Assembly (NCBI RefSeq): GCF_000802245.2
Contig: NZ_CP021080.1
Location: 6,510,001 to 6,574,000 of the forward strand
Direction of reading: 5' to 3'
Length of the DNA: 64,000 nucleotides
DNA from: Streptomyces pluripotens
GTDB taxonomy: Bacteria > Actinomycetota > Actinomycetes > Streptomycetales > Streptomycetaceae
This document shows, one piece after another, positions 42,674 through 51,155 of the stretch. Both the position numbers and the translations under genes were made by a program. A model generated the notes under the pieces. It was not told the DNA's origin. It saw only the letters and a list, made by a program, of their open reading frames with translations, and ran no database searches. Numbering within the stretch: the first letter of the stretch is position 1; each line of letters begins with the position of its first letter.

Positions 42674-43797
42674 GTGGACCGCGCCATCGCGTCCACCACG
42701 GCCGCGCTGCGCACCGCGTCGGTCAGCGTGGTCCCGCACGGGGTGCCCTCGGCGATGGACCGCACGAAGCGGTACGCCTCGATCACCTTCAGGTCGTCGT
42801 AGCCCATCGCGTTGGCCGCGCCCGGCTGGAAGGCGGCGAACTCCCCGGCGCCCGGACCGACGTACACGGTGCTGACCGGCTGGTCCTGGTAGGTGGTACC
42901 CCGGCTGATCGCCAACTCGTTCATCCGGCGGAAGTCCCAGAACACCGCGCCCCTGGTGCCGTGCACCTCGAAGCCGTAGTTGTTCTGCTCGCCGACCGAG
43001 ACCCGGCACGCCTCCAGGACCCCGCGGGCGCCCGAGGCGAAGCGCAGCAGGCAGCCTGCGTAGTCCTCGTTCTCCACCCGGCCCGGCTCGCCGCCGGCGG
43101 CGAGGGTGTGGCCCGCGGTGGCCCCGGCCGGGCGGGCCCGTTCCGGGAGGAAGATCGCGGTGTCGGCGGTCAGGGAGACGATGTCGCCGAGCAGGAAGCG
43201 GGCGAGGTCGGCGCCGTGCGAGGCCAGGTCGCCCAGTACTCCGCTGCCCCCGCGCTCCCGCTCGTACCGCCAGGTCAGCGCACCGTCCGGATGGGCCGCG
43301 TAGTCGCTGAACAGACGGATGCGGACGTGCGTGACCGTGCCGATCCCGCCGGAGGCGATCAGGTCGCGGGCCGCCTCGACGGCCGGCGCATTGCGGTAGT
43401 TGAAACCGACCGCTCCCTGTACGCCGGCCCTCGTGACCGCGTCCGCGACCGCGCGGGCGTCGTCGACGGACAGCCCCACCGGCTTCTCGATCCAGATGTG
43501 CTTGCCGGCCCCGGCCATCGCCATCCCGATGTCCCGGTGCAGGAAGTTCGGCGCGGTGATGCTGACGGCCCGTACCCGTGGGTCAGCCGCCACCTCGCGC
43601 CAGTCGCGGGTGGCGCCGGCGAACCCGAACTGCGTGGCGGCCTCGTCGGCGCGGCCCGGCACCTCCTCGGCCACGGTCACCAGGTGGGGGCGCAGCGGGA
43701 GCCGGGGGTAATGGTGCGGCAGCCGGGCGTACGCCTGGGTGTGCACTCGGCCCATCCAGCCGAACCCGACGACGGCGACACCGAGCGCATCCACCAT
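42637..43797 (-). CDS. Gfo/Idh/MocA oxidoreductase (sugar or cyclitol dehydrogenase)
   Basis: 386 residues. Rossmann start GVAVVGFGWMGRVHTQAYA, WIEKPVGLSVDDARA with the EKP motif, GFNYRNAPAVEAARDLI, and DLASHGADLARFLLG as substrate-site histidine region. It differs from the IolG-like protein at 39475 and probably uses another sugar or cyclitol. It is transcribed divergently from a LacI regulator, with two operator palindromes in the 111-bp gap, so it is very likely controlled by it. Confidence 0.9.
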   Translation of the reverse strand: MVDALGVAVVGFGWMGRVHTQAYARLPHHYPRLPLRPHLVTVAEEVPGRADEAATQFGFAGATRDWREVAADPRVRAVSITAPNFLHRDIGMAMAGAGKHIWIEKPVGLSVDDARAVADAVTRAGVQGAVGFNYRNAPAVEAARDLIASGGIGTVTHVRIRLFSDYAAHPDGALTWRYERERGGSGVLGDLASHGADLARFLLGDIVSLTADTAIFLPERARPAGATAGHTLAAGGEPGRVENEDYAGCLLRFASGARGVLEACRVSVGEQNNYGFEVHGTRGAVFWDFRRMNELAISRGTTYQDQPVSTVYVGPGAGEFAAFQPGAANAMGYDDLKVIEAYRFVRSIAEGTPCGTTLTDAVRSAAVVDAMARSTQSGSWADIEDV

Positions 43798-43810
43798 GAC
43801 AGCCCCTTTT

Positions 43811-43904
43811 TGGACCGGTCCATCTCCTGTCCGGACTACCTTTGTGCTGACATAGCAAGCGTGTCAACCCTTTGACAGGACCGCACACCGCATGGAACGG
43901 TCCA
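43811..43904. promoter_or_regulatory. Divergent promoter with two LacI-type operators
   Basis: TGGACCGGTCCA (43811-43822) is a perfect 12-bp palindrome 14 bp before the dehydrogenase start. TGGAACGGTCCA (43893-43904), differing at one position, lies just before the LacI start. A central CG-symmetric palindrome is typical of LacI-family operators. The pair probably gives repression of both genes by the 43909 product. Confidence 0.75.
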
Positions 43905-43908
43905 GAGC

Positions 43909-44916
43909 ATGAGACCACCGACGATCCGTGACGTGGCCGAACGGGCCGGGGTGTCGAAGTCGCTGGTCTCGCTGGTACTGCGCGGCTCCGGCCCAGTGCG
44001 TCCCGAGAAGCGGGACGCGGTGCTGCGGGCCGCACGCGAACTGGGCTACCGCCCCAACGCGGCTGCCCGCAGCCTCAGTGAGCAGCGCACCCGCACGATC
44101 GGCGTGCTCCTGGACGACCTGCGCAACCCCTGGTTCGTCGAACTGCTCGACGGACTCAACTCCCTGCTCCACGCGGCCGGCCTGCACATGCTCCTCGCCG
44201 ATGCCCGCCTGAACCGGCGGATGGGCCACGACCTCGCCGCCCCCTTCCAGGAGCTCGGCGTCGACGGGCTGGTGGTGGTCGGCACGGTGCCGGACGCCGG
44301 CGGGCTGGACGCTCTCGCGCGCCGGATGCCGGTGGTGGTGGCCGGTGCCCGCGAGCCCTCCCCGGCCGGCGTGGACGTCGTCGCCGGGGACGACGAGCGG
44401 GGCGCCTGGCTCGCCACCGAGCACCTGCTGGGGCTCGGGCACCGCCGGATCGCGCATCTCGCGGGCCACGGTGCCGTCGGCGAGCTGCGTCGACACGGCT
44501 ACGAGTTGGCCATGCGGGCCCACGGCGCCGAACCGCTCGTGGAGCGCGGCGACCTGACCGAAGAGGGCGGCTACCGGGGAACCGTACGCCTGCTCGGCCG
44601 GGCCGACCGGCCGACGGCGCTCTTCGCCGTCAACGACATGGCCTCGGTCGGTGCGCTCTCGGCGGCCGAGGAACTGGGCCTGCGGGTGCCGCGCGACCTG
44701 TCGTTGGTCGGCTACGACAACACCAGCATCGCCAGGCTGCGGCACCTCTGGATGACCACCGTGGACACCGCCCCGTACGAGGTGGGTCGGCGTGCCGCAC
44801 GCCGTCTGCTGGACCGGTTCGAACGGCCGGACGAGGAGGGGCGCGTCCACCTCGCCGTACCGACGCTGGAGATCAGGGGGACGACGGCGCCTCCCGGGGA
44901 CGCCCTCAGAGGTTGA
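43909..44916 (+). CDS. LacI-family transcriptional regulator
   Basis: 335 residues. Helix-turn-helix IRDVAERAGVSKSLVSLVLRG and hinge RPNAAARSLSEQRT, then the effector domain with TIGVLLDDLRNPWFVELLDGL, HLLGLGHRRIAHLAGHG, ALFAVNDMASVGAL and LSLVGYDNTSIARL. Starts at ATG 43909 directly after an operator-like palindrome. Divergent from the dehydrogenase gene; its last 11 bp overlap the convergent cupin gene. Effector is probably a sugar or cyclitol. Confidence 0.93.
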   Translation: MRPPTIRDVAERAGVSKSLVSLVLRGSGPVRPEKRDAVLRAARELGYRPNAAARSLSEQRTRTIGVLLDDLRNPWFVELLDGLNSLLHAAGLHMLLADARLNRRMGHDLAAPFQELGVDGLVVVGTVPDAGGLDALARRMPVVVAGAREPSPAGVDVVAGDDERGAWLATEHLLGLGHRRIAHLAGHGAVGELRRHGYELAMRAHGAEPLVERGDLTEEGGYRGTVRLLGRADRPTALFAVNDMASVGALSAAEELGLRVPRDLSLVGYDNTSIARLRHLWMTTVDTAPYEVGRRAARRLLDRFERPDEEGRVHLAVPTLEIRGTTAPPGDALRG

Positions 44917-45250
44917 TCGCGTACGCCTTGCGCAGTGTCTCGTGGACGGTCCAGGTCGTGCGGTCGCCCGCCCGCAGCACCGCCATGTCCCCGGGGCCCA
45001 CGGTCAGCGTCGGCCCGTCCTCGACCTCGATCGTCGCCGAGCCGCTGATCACCACGAACAGCTCGTCCGCCTCCGTGTCGGTGACCACGCCCGGAGTGAT
45101 CTGCCAGATCCCGCGGATCTGGCGGCCGTCGGCAGACTCCCAGACCACCTTCCCGGTCACCTCCGGCTCGCCGGAGACGATCTGCCCCGGGGCGAGGGGC
45201 TCGGGCTCAAGGTCGGCGTCGGGGATGTGGAGCGTGAAGCTGTGCGTCAT
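44906..45250 (-). CDS. Small cupin-domain protein
   Basis: 114 residues, one cupin barrel. GIWQITPGVVTDTEADELFVVISG and VGPGDMAVLRAGDRTTWTVHE carry cupin motifs 1 and 2; several usual metal-binding His residues are replaced (TEADELFV rather than HxHxxxE), so metal binding is uncertain. ATG 45250. It belongs to the EutQ-like/DUF861-type cupins, often of unknown function. Confidence 0.85.
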   Translation of the reverse strand: MTHSFTLHIPDADLEPEPLAPGQIVSGEPEVTGKVVWESADGRQIRGIWQITPGVVTDTEADELFVVISGSATIEVEDGPTLTVGPGDMAVLRAGDRTTWTVHETLRKAYAINL

Positions 45251-45381
45251 GCGGGCGACTGTAGCCAGCGTCCGGCCTCCGCCGCCGTCGACAGTGTGTG
45301 GGGCATAGGGCCTGGTCGCAGGACACTTCGTCGGGTCACGCGGACTGGCGGCGGCACCGGGCACGGGTGATCGTGGGGAAC

Positions 45382-45897
45382 ATGGCTGACACCACCGCGG
45401 CCGCCGGCGAGCCGCACCGGCAGCACGACACACGCGAGGCCGTTTTCTTCGGCGGGGTCTACGGCTCGGTCCTGGCCAGCTCGATGGTCGCCGCGCTCAT
45501 CCAGTACGGCCGCAGCTCCGCCGCCGACCGCAGCTACGACGCCGCCTGGCTGCTGGTGACCGCGTTCGCCTCCGCCCTCGCCCACGGCTACGCCCACTAC
45601 ATCGCCGAACGCGTTCCGCACCGTCGCGGAGACGTCCTGCGTGCCCTGCGCGACGAATGGCCGCTGGTGGCGGCCGTGCTGCCGACGGTCTTCCTCCTGG
45701 CGGGCGCCGGCTGGGAATGGTGGCCGGCGAACGGCGTCGAATACTCGGTGTTCGTCCTCAACATCGCGATCCTGTTCACGCTCGGGCTGGTCACCGCCCG
45801 CCGGTCGGCCCGGAGCTGGCCGGCCACCCTCCTCCTTGGTCTGGCCGACGCGTTGCTCGGGGTGGTCGTGGTGGTGGCGAATGCGCTCATCAAGTAG
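45382..45897 (+). CDS. Unknown integral membrane protein
   Basis: 171 residues with four to five hydrophobic segments (from about residue 22 to the C-terminus). Seen: REAVFFGGVYGSVLASSMVAAL, YDAAWLLVTAFASALAHGYAHY and WPLVAAVLPTVFLLAGAG. ATG 45382 is chosen because the residues encoded upstream are unlike a signal. I recognise it only as a conserved-looking actinomycete membrane protein of unknown role. Monocistronic. Confidence 0.75.
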   Translation: MADTTAAAGEPHRQHDTREAVFFGGVYGSVLASSMVAALIQYGRSSAADRSYDAAWLLVTAFASALAHGYAHYIAERVPHRRGDVLRALRDEWPLVAAVLPTVFLLAGAGWEWWPANGVEYSVFVLNIAILFTLGLVTARRSARSWPATLLLGLADALLGVVVVVANALIK

Positions 45898-46020
45898 GCC
45901 CGGCGCCGCTCCGGGCCCCCGCGGCCGAGGTGGGCGACCGGTGCGGCCGTACGGGTCGGGCCGGGGCCGGACGGAGTGTTGCCCCGGGGCACGCGCCGCG
46001 CAGCGCCGCATAGTGCCGGT

Positions 46021-47238
46021 ATGACCCGTAGTACCGGTAGGACCTGCAGCCGTGTCATCGCCCTGTGCACCGCCGCCTCCCTGCTCAGCACGGTCTCGGG
46101 GGCGGTGACGGCCGCAGCCGTCCCCCGTCACCGGCCGCCCTGCGCGCGTACCGAGGGCCGGCCGCGGGGTGCCGCGGCCGAGGTGCTCGGCATCGTCCGG
46201 GAGGCCCGGCGGGAGCTGGACCTCAAGGCGGCACTGGTCCGGGTCACGGTCGACGGTCGGGAACTCGTCACCGGGGCGGCGGGGGAGTCGATGGCGGGTG
46301 TTCCGGTGACCCCGGCCATGCACTTCCGCATCGGCTCGGTCGCCATCGCCTACCTCGGCACGATCCTCCTGCAACTCGTCGACGAGCAGCGGGTCGGCCT
46401 CGACGACCCGGTCTCCCACTGGCTGCCCGGTCTTCCGCATGGCGACGAGATCACCCTGCGCATGCTCGGCGACTCGACCTCCGGCCTGCACGACTACGTC
46501 ACCGATCCGGAGTTCGTGAAGAAGCTGTACGCCGACCCGTTCCGGCAGTGGACGCCGCGCGAACTCGTCGGCATCTCCACGAGCCACCCCTTGTGGTACG
46601 AACCCGGCACCAACTGGAGCTACTCGCACGCCAACTTCGTACTCCTCGGCCGTGCCCTGGAGAAGATCACCGGCACGCCGCTCGACCGCCTGGTACGCGC
46701 CCGCGTCCTGGACCGGCTGAAGCTGACCCAGACCCGCAACGGCGTCACCCCGCAGATCCCGCACCCCGTCCTGCACGCGTACGACGACGAACGCGGCCCG
46801 TACGAGGAGTCCACCTACTGGAACCCTTCGTGGACCACCGCTCCCGGGGCGGTGCTCACCGGCGACATCTGCGATCTGGCCCGTTCGGCCCAGGGCATCG
46901 GGTCGGGTGAGTTGCTCTCCCGACGCTCCTATCGGGTGCAGCTGAACCCCGGCACCGTCGGCCTCGGCACTCCGACCGCCACCTGCCCGGCCACCGTCTG
47001 CCTGCCGCAGACCCGGGCTTTCCACTTCGGGATCGGGGTCATCGTCAGGAACGACTGGGTCCTGCAGAACCCGTCCTTCGCCGGGTACGCGGCGGTGCAG
47101 GCCTACCTGCCGGCCGAGCGGCTGGCCATCGCCGTGTCCACGACCACCGGTCCCGGGGCGCCCGACAGCAACACCGCTCAGACGATCGCGGAACGGATCG
47201 CGGCCGCCCTGGCACCGAAGCATCCGCTCGGCGGCTGA
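46021..47238 (+). CDS. Secreted serine hydrolase, beta-lactamase/DD-peptidase fold, altered SxxK
   Basis: 405 residues. Signal peptide (hydrophobic run ending near AVTAAAVP), then a class C beta-lactamase/DD-carboxypeptidase fold: FRIGSVAIAYLGT, LLQLVDEQRVGLDDPVSHWLPG, LLGDST-like region and WSYSHANFVLLGRALEKITG, ending with FHFGIGVIVR. At the catalytic position the usual Ser-x-x-Lys reads Ser106-Val-Ala-Ile, so the general-base lysine is missing; the Tyr-x-Asn motif is YSH. It may be inactive, or a subgroup with a different base. Standalone gene. Confidence 0.82.
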   Translation: MTRSTGRTCSRVIALCTAASLLSTVSGAVTAAAVPRHRPPCARTEGRPRGAAAEVLGIVREARRELDLKAALVRVTVDGRELVTGAAGESMAGVPVTPAMHFRIGSVAIAYLGTILLQLVDEQRVGLDDPVSHWLPGLPHGDEITLRMLGDSTSGLHDYVTDPEFVKKLYADPFRQWTPRELVGISTSHPLWYEPGTNWSYSHANFVLLGRALEKITGTPLDRLVRARVLDRLKLTQTRNGVTPQIPHPVLHAYDDERGPYEESTYWNPSWTTAPGAVLTGDICDLARSAQGIGSGELLSRRSYRVQLNPGTVGLGTPTATCPATVCLPQTRAFHFGIGVIVRNDWVLQNPSFAGYAAVQAYLPAERLAIAVSTTTGPGAPDSNTAQTIAERIAAALAPKHPLGG

Positions 47239-47625
47239 ACACCGGTCACGGATCACCGGTCGCGAGCCGTTGCTCGCAGGCTGCGGTTCGGTGTCCATGG
47301 CCCCGGCTGCCACGACGTACCCCAGCCGCCGCGCGGCGCGTCACCGGCGGCCGGGGTGCCTCCTCAGTGGGCGGTGCGCACCCCGTCCAGCGCGATGGCC
47401 AGGTCCCGGTCGCACCGGACGCCGTAGCCGCGGGCCGCTTCCTCACGGGGACGCCGGTCGGTCCGCCACGCCCCCTCCGCCTGGCCGCGACCGGCGCCGC
47501 ACCTGCTCGTCCCGGTCCGCCGCCCGCACTGCGGAGGTCGCCGGGGCGGGGAATGCGCGGGCAGTCGGGCGGGTGCGGTAGGGTTGACCTGCGTGATCAC
47601 GCGGGACAACCCGCGTGGGCCGCAA
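47239..47625. other. Gene-free stretch before tRNA-Pro copy 3
   Basis: 387 bp, no supported gene. The last 50 bp contain the tRNA promoter (GGTAGGGTT at 47577-47585). Open frames in the minus strand have Arg/Ala-rich composition only. Confidence 0.4.
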
Positions 47626-47699
<74 letters not shown>

Positions 47700-47723
47700 C
47701 TTTTCGAAGTCGCAGGTCAGGGG

Positions 47724-47731
47724 CCTTTTCG
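47724..47731 (+). repeat. 8-bp target-site duplication, left copy
   Basis: CCTTTTCG immediately before the IS; the same 8 bp recur at 49127-49134 after it. Eight-base duplications are normal for ISL3-family elements. Confidence 0.9.
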
Positions 47732-49126
47732 GGCTCTTCGCCCAGATGTGTGGGTCGGTTCGTGTCATGAGACGACGAACGCCGCACCCCTCGTAGTTTC
47801 TTGATCGCCAAGAACAGGAAGCTACGGACGGGAGTGCGGCGTGTCACTGGGCACCGTATGTGTTCGGGCAGCCGGGGTCGAGCGGACGGTGGTCGAGGAG
47901 GTGTATGTTCACCCGGTCGAACCCGTGAAGGTCGTCTCGGTGCGGCCGGACCGGCGGTGGCAGCGCAGGCCGAGATGCGGAGTGTGCCGGGAGCGGGCGC
48001 CGTTGTATGACCGGGGGCACCGGCGGCGCTGGCGGTCGCTGGACGACGGGCTGCTGCGGGTCTACTTCGAGGCCGACCTGCCCAGGGTGGCCTGTCCGGA
48101 GCATGGTGTGGTGATAGCGGCCGTCCCGTGGGCCAGGCACGGCGCCGGGCACACAATCCCCTTCGACGAGACGGTGGCCTGGTTCGCGCCGGGCGCGTCG
48201 AAGAAACTGATCGCGGTGCTGTTGCGCATCAACTGGCACACCGTCGGCTCGATCCTGGCGCGGGTGATGGCGGAGCGGGACGGGCAGGACGGCGACCGGC
48301 TGACCGCAGTGAGACGGATCGGCATCGACGAAGTGTCGTTCGCCAAGGGGCAGAAGTACCTGACCGTCGTGGTCGACCACGACACCGGCCGGCTGCTGTA
48401 TGTGGTCGAGGGACGCTCGAAGAAGACGGTCCACGGCTTCTTCGACCTGCTCGGCGCCGATCGCTCGCGGGCGCTGACCCATGTCTCGGCGGACGGGGCC
48501 GAGTGGATCGCCGCCGTGGTCGGTGAGCGGGCCCCGAACGCGGCACTGTGCCTCGACCCGTTCCACGTCGTGAAGTGGGCCCAGGACGCGCTGGACGAGG
48601 TGCGCCGCCAGGTGTGGAACGACGCCCGCAGGGCGGGGATGAAGACGCTGGCCGGTCAGCTCAAGGACGCGCGCTACGCGTTGTGGAAGAAGCCGGAGGA
48701 TCTCACCGAGCGGCAGCACGCGAAGCTGTCGCTGATCCAAACCGTCAACAAGCCGCTGTACCGTGCCTACCTGCTCAAGGAGCAGCTGCGGAAGGTGTTC
48801 GCGCCGGGCGGCCCGGAGCGGGCGCGGTTGCTGGACGCCTGGCTGGCCTGGGCCTGCCGCAGCAGACTCAAGCCGTTCGTCAAGCTCGCCCGCACCCTCC
48901 GCGACCGACGGGCCGACATCGCCAACGCCCTGGCCCATCGGCTGACCAACGCCCGCGTGGAGGCCATGAACACGAAGATCCGCCTGATCATTCGACGCGC
49001 CTACGGCTTCCGCAGCGTCGAAGCCCTACGCGCCATGATCCTGCTCTGCCTCGCCGGTTACACCCGACCACTCCCCGGACGCACCTGACCACGCCCCTCA
49101 CGACCCATAGAAAGGAGCGATGAGCC
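47732..49126 (+). mobile_element. Complete ISL3-family insertion sequence
   Basis: 1,395 bp starting GGCTCTTCGCCC and ending GCGATGAGCC. The ends form an imperfect inverted repeat of about 26 bp: GGCTC-TCGC and TGGGTCG are shared when the right end is read in reverse. An 8-bp duplication flanks it. It carries one transposase gene of normal length, so it may be active and recent. Confidence 0.92.
47841..49088 (+). CDS. ISL3-family transposase
   Basis: 415 residues, full length. N-terminal zinc-finger region with CGVCRERAPLYDRGHRRR and VACPEHGVV, then the DDE catalytic domain: RRIGIDEVSFAKGQKYLTVV (first Asp), THVSADGAEWIAAVV and CLDPFHVVKWAQDALDEVRR (second Asp), and TNARVEAMNTKIRLIIRRAYGF (Glu region). 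GTG 47841. No frameshift or internal stop. Confidence 0.95.
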   Translation: MSLGTVCVRAAGVERTVVEEVYVHPVEPVKVVSVRPDRRWQRRPRCGVCRERAPLYDRGHRRRWRSLDDGLLRVYFEADLPRVACPEHGVVIAAVPWARHGAGHTIPFDETVAWFAPGASKKLIAVLLRINWHTVGSILARVMAERDGQDGDRLTAVRRIGIDEVSFAKGQKYLTVVVDHDTGRLLYVVEGRSKKTVHGFFDLLGADRSRALTHVSADGAEWIAAVVGERAPNAALCLDPFHVVKWAQDALDEVRRQVWNDARRAGMKTLAGQLKDARYALWKKPEDLTERQHAKLSLIQTVNKPLYRAYLLKEQLRKVFAPGGPERARLLDAWLAWACRSRLKPFVKLARTLRDRRADIANALAHRLTNARVEAMNTKIRLIIRRAYGFRSVEALRAMILLCLAGYTRPLPGRT

Positions 49127-49134
49127 CCTTTTCG
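49127..49134 (+). repeat. 8-bp target-site duplication, right copy
   Basis: CCTTTTCG directly after the right end of the ISL3 element, identical to 47724-47731. Confidence 0.9.
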
Positions 49135-49155
49135 GAGCAATCTGAAACGGCCCCT

Positions 49156-49359
49156 TGATCGTTCTTGGGGACCAGGTGGGAACCACCCTCGGGCGACCTC
49201 CTGCTGTGCGCGGACCCGAAGCGACACCTCTCTCGACGAGCCCACTACCACCGGCGATCGAACACACTCTGTAGTCGCACCCCGGTGGGGAAATACGTCT
49301 GCGGTGCGGAGCATGGGAGGCGTCCACGGAGAGAACGGAGAGAGGGGGTGTCGGAACCG
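49156..49359. other. Gene-free stretch after the ISL3 element
   Basis: About 200 bp between the right arm of the split tRNA terminator and the end of the aldehyde dehydrogenase remnant. Nothing recognised. Confidence 0.3.
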
Positions 49360-50847
49360 TCATCTTCGCGATCGAGGTCCGTCCCTCGGACAGGGAACGG
49401 CTGCGGGGCGGCGCGATGGTGTCGGGCTCGTGGTGAGAGACGGGACGACGGAGCAGGCAAGGCCCTCAGAGCCCGCCATGACGTAGAACGTCTTCTGTTC
49501 GGTGAAGAAGTGCCACGTCTCGCTCCCGCCGAGGTGCCCGAATCCGGAGAGCGCGCCCCCTCCGAACGGCACACGGGGCTCATCGCCCACCGAGGGCTCG
49601 TTGATGTGCACAGCGGCGACGCGTAGCCGCTGAGCGACACGAAGGGCGCGGCTGGTGTCGTCGGCCAGCACCGATGCGATGAGGCCGTATGGTGTACCGT
49701 GCGCCAGCTCTACCAACTCCCTCTCTGTGGCGCATGGTTGCACACTGACGAGGGGAGAGAACGCCTCCTCCCGGTGGAACCGGGCAGCCCGGCCGACATT
49801 GCCCAGGACCGTGGGGCACGCCAGCAGTCCTTCGGGCTCGCTCCCTCCGGTCAGGACGCGCGCACCATGGGCTCGTGCGTCCGAGAGGAGTTCATGGAAA
49901 TGGTCCGCTGAACGCTGGTTGATCAGCGACCCGATGGCCGTTCCCGGCGTACGCGGGTCGCTCGCCTTCAGCGCCTCGGCGCGGGCGACCAACCGCTCCA
50001 CCACATCTTCGTAGCGCGGCTCCGCGACGAGTACCTGGTCGGTGCTCATGCACACTTGACCGGAGTTCGCGAAGGCCGACACGGCGATGAGGTCGGCGGC
50101 ACGGTCGGGATCCGTGCCGTGCAGGACGATCGTGGTGTTCTTGCCGCCCAGCTCCATCACCACCGGTGTCAGATGCGAGCCGGCCACCTGCGCGATCGAA
50201 CGTCCGACGGGGGCGAGCCGATGAAGACCACGCGGCGCACTTCGGGACGTTCGACGAGCGCGTCCACGAGCGCGGGGCTGTCGGCAGGCGCGCAGGTCAG
50301 CACGTTGACCACGCCGTCGGGGAGGCCGGCCTTGACCAGGACCTCGGCCAGGAGAGGTCCTGCCGAGTGCGGCGCGGCCTCGCTCGGCCGCAGGATCACG
50401 GTGTTGCCCGCGGCGAGGGCGATGGCGACGGCACGAGGGGCCAGGACGACCGGGGCGTTCCAGGGGATCATCGCCAGGACCACACCTGCCGGTTGCCGCA
50501 GATCCAGCGTGGTGGTGCCGGGATCGTGCGAGGGCAGGACGGATCCTCGCGGCGTACTGGTCGACGAGGCCGCCTCGCGTGGATTCGCGGCTGCCTCTTT
50601 GATGTTCATCTCGGCCCATGGGCGCACGGCACCGATCTCAAGGGCCAGAGCGTCGTAATGCTCGGCTGCCCGCTGCCCGCTGCCCGCTGCCCGCTGCCCG
50701 CTGCCCGCTGCCCGAGCAGGTCCGCGGCGCGCAGGAGGATGCGGCGCTTTTCGTCGTACGTCGTCCGTGACCATGCATGGAAAGCGTTCCATGCGGCGGC
50801 TACGGCAGCATCGGCATCGGCCGGTCCGGCGGCTGCCAGGCCCCTCC
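49360..50847 (-). pseudogene. Aldehyde dehydrogenase, broken by two frameshifts and N-terminal loss
   Basis: Three frame segments together give most of an aldehyde dehydrogenase: AAWNAFHAWSRTTYDEKRRI (N-terminal part), GVVLAMIPWNAPVVLAPRA and AAGNTVILRPSEAAPHSAG (cofactor domain), then VMELGGKNTTIVL with the general-base Glu and NSGQVCMSTDQ with the catalytic Cys. One frameshift coincides with a seven-copy 7-bp repeat (50665-50713); the other with a GGGGG run at 50209-50213. The N-terminus is fused to part of an MFS transporter. Inactive as written. Nearest type is vanillin/benzaldehyde-like dehydrogenase. Confidence 0.8.
50665..50713 (-). repeat. Seven-copy 7-bp tandem repeat in the aldehyde dehydrogenase remnant
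   Basis: GCTGCCC repeated seven times without error. The expected protein (GQRAAEHYDAL) needs only two units, so five extra units (35 bp, not a multiple of three) shift the frame. Copy numbers of 2, 5 or 8 would restore it. Confidence 0.9.
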
Positions 50848-51155
50848 CCAGCGGTACGACGGGCTTCGGTCCGATCCGCGGCATCACTGTTTGGGCAAAG
50901 ACCGTCGCGCCCGCCATGAGGGCGGCGATCATCGGCAGGAAGGCGAGGCCGGTGGTCACGGCGCTGTAGCCGAGGGTCCGCTCAAGGTAGTAGGTGAGGA
51001 ACAGGAAGACACCGAAAGTGCCGACCGCGGCGACGAGGAGGGCGGCGAAGGAGGCCGCGCGGTTGCGGTCGAGGAGGATCCGCAGCGGCAGCACGGGGTG
51101 CCGGGCACGGGTCTGCCACCAGGCGAAGGCGGTCAGCAGGACCGTGGTCATGACC
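50840..51155 (-). pseudogene. Fragment of an MFS (EmrB/QacA-type) transporter
   Basis: About 100 residues of the C-terminal half of a drug-proton antiporter: RHPVLPLRILLDRNRAASFA, FLFLTYYLERTLGYSAVTTG and LAFLPMIAALMAGATVFAQ. It is joined at one end to the aldehyde dehydrogenase remnant and at the other to a transposase remnant, so both junctions are recombination scars. Confidence 0.75.

Larger units (their letters stand above)
47719..49155 (+). terminator. tRNA-Pro copy 3 terminator, split by an IS
   Basis: The left arm AGGGGCC-TTTTC (47719-47730) and the right arm GAAAC-GGCCCCT (49144-49155) would pair in the pre-insertion sequence, like the terminators of the other copies. The ISL3 element now separates them by about 1.4 kb. 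Confidence 0.75.

Noticed and set aside
45247..47313. Minus-strand open frame of 688 codons
   Set aside because: Shadow of the membrane protein and serine hydrolase genes.
50665..50713. Possible CRISPR array
   Set aside because: The repeats are 7 bp with no spacers; a simple tandem repeat. No cas genes are present in the window.
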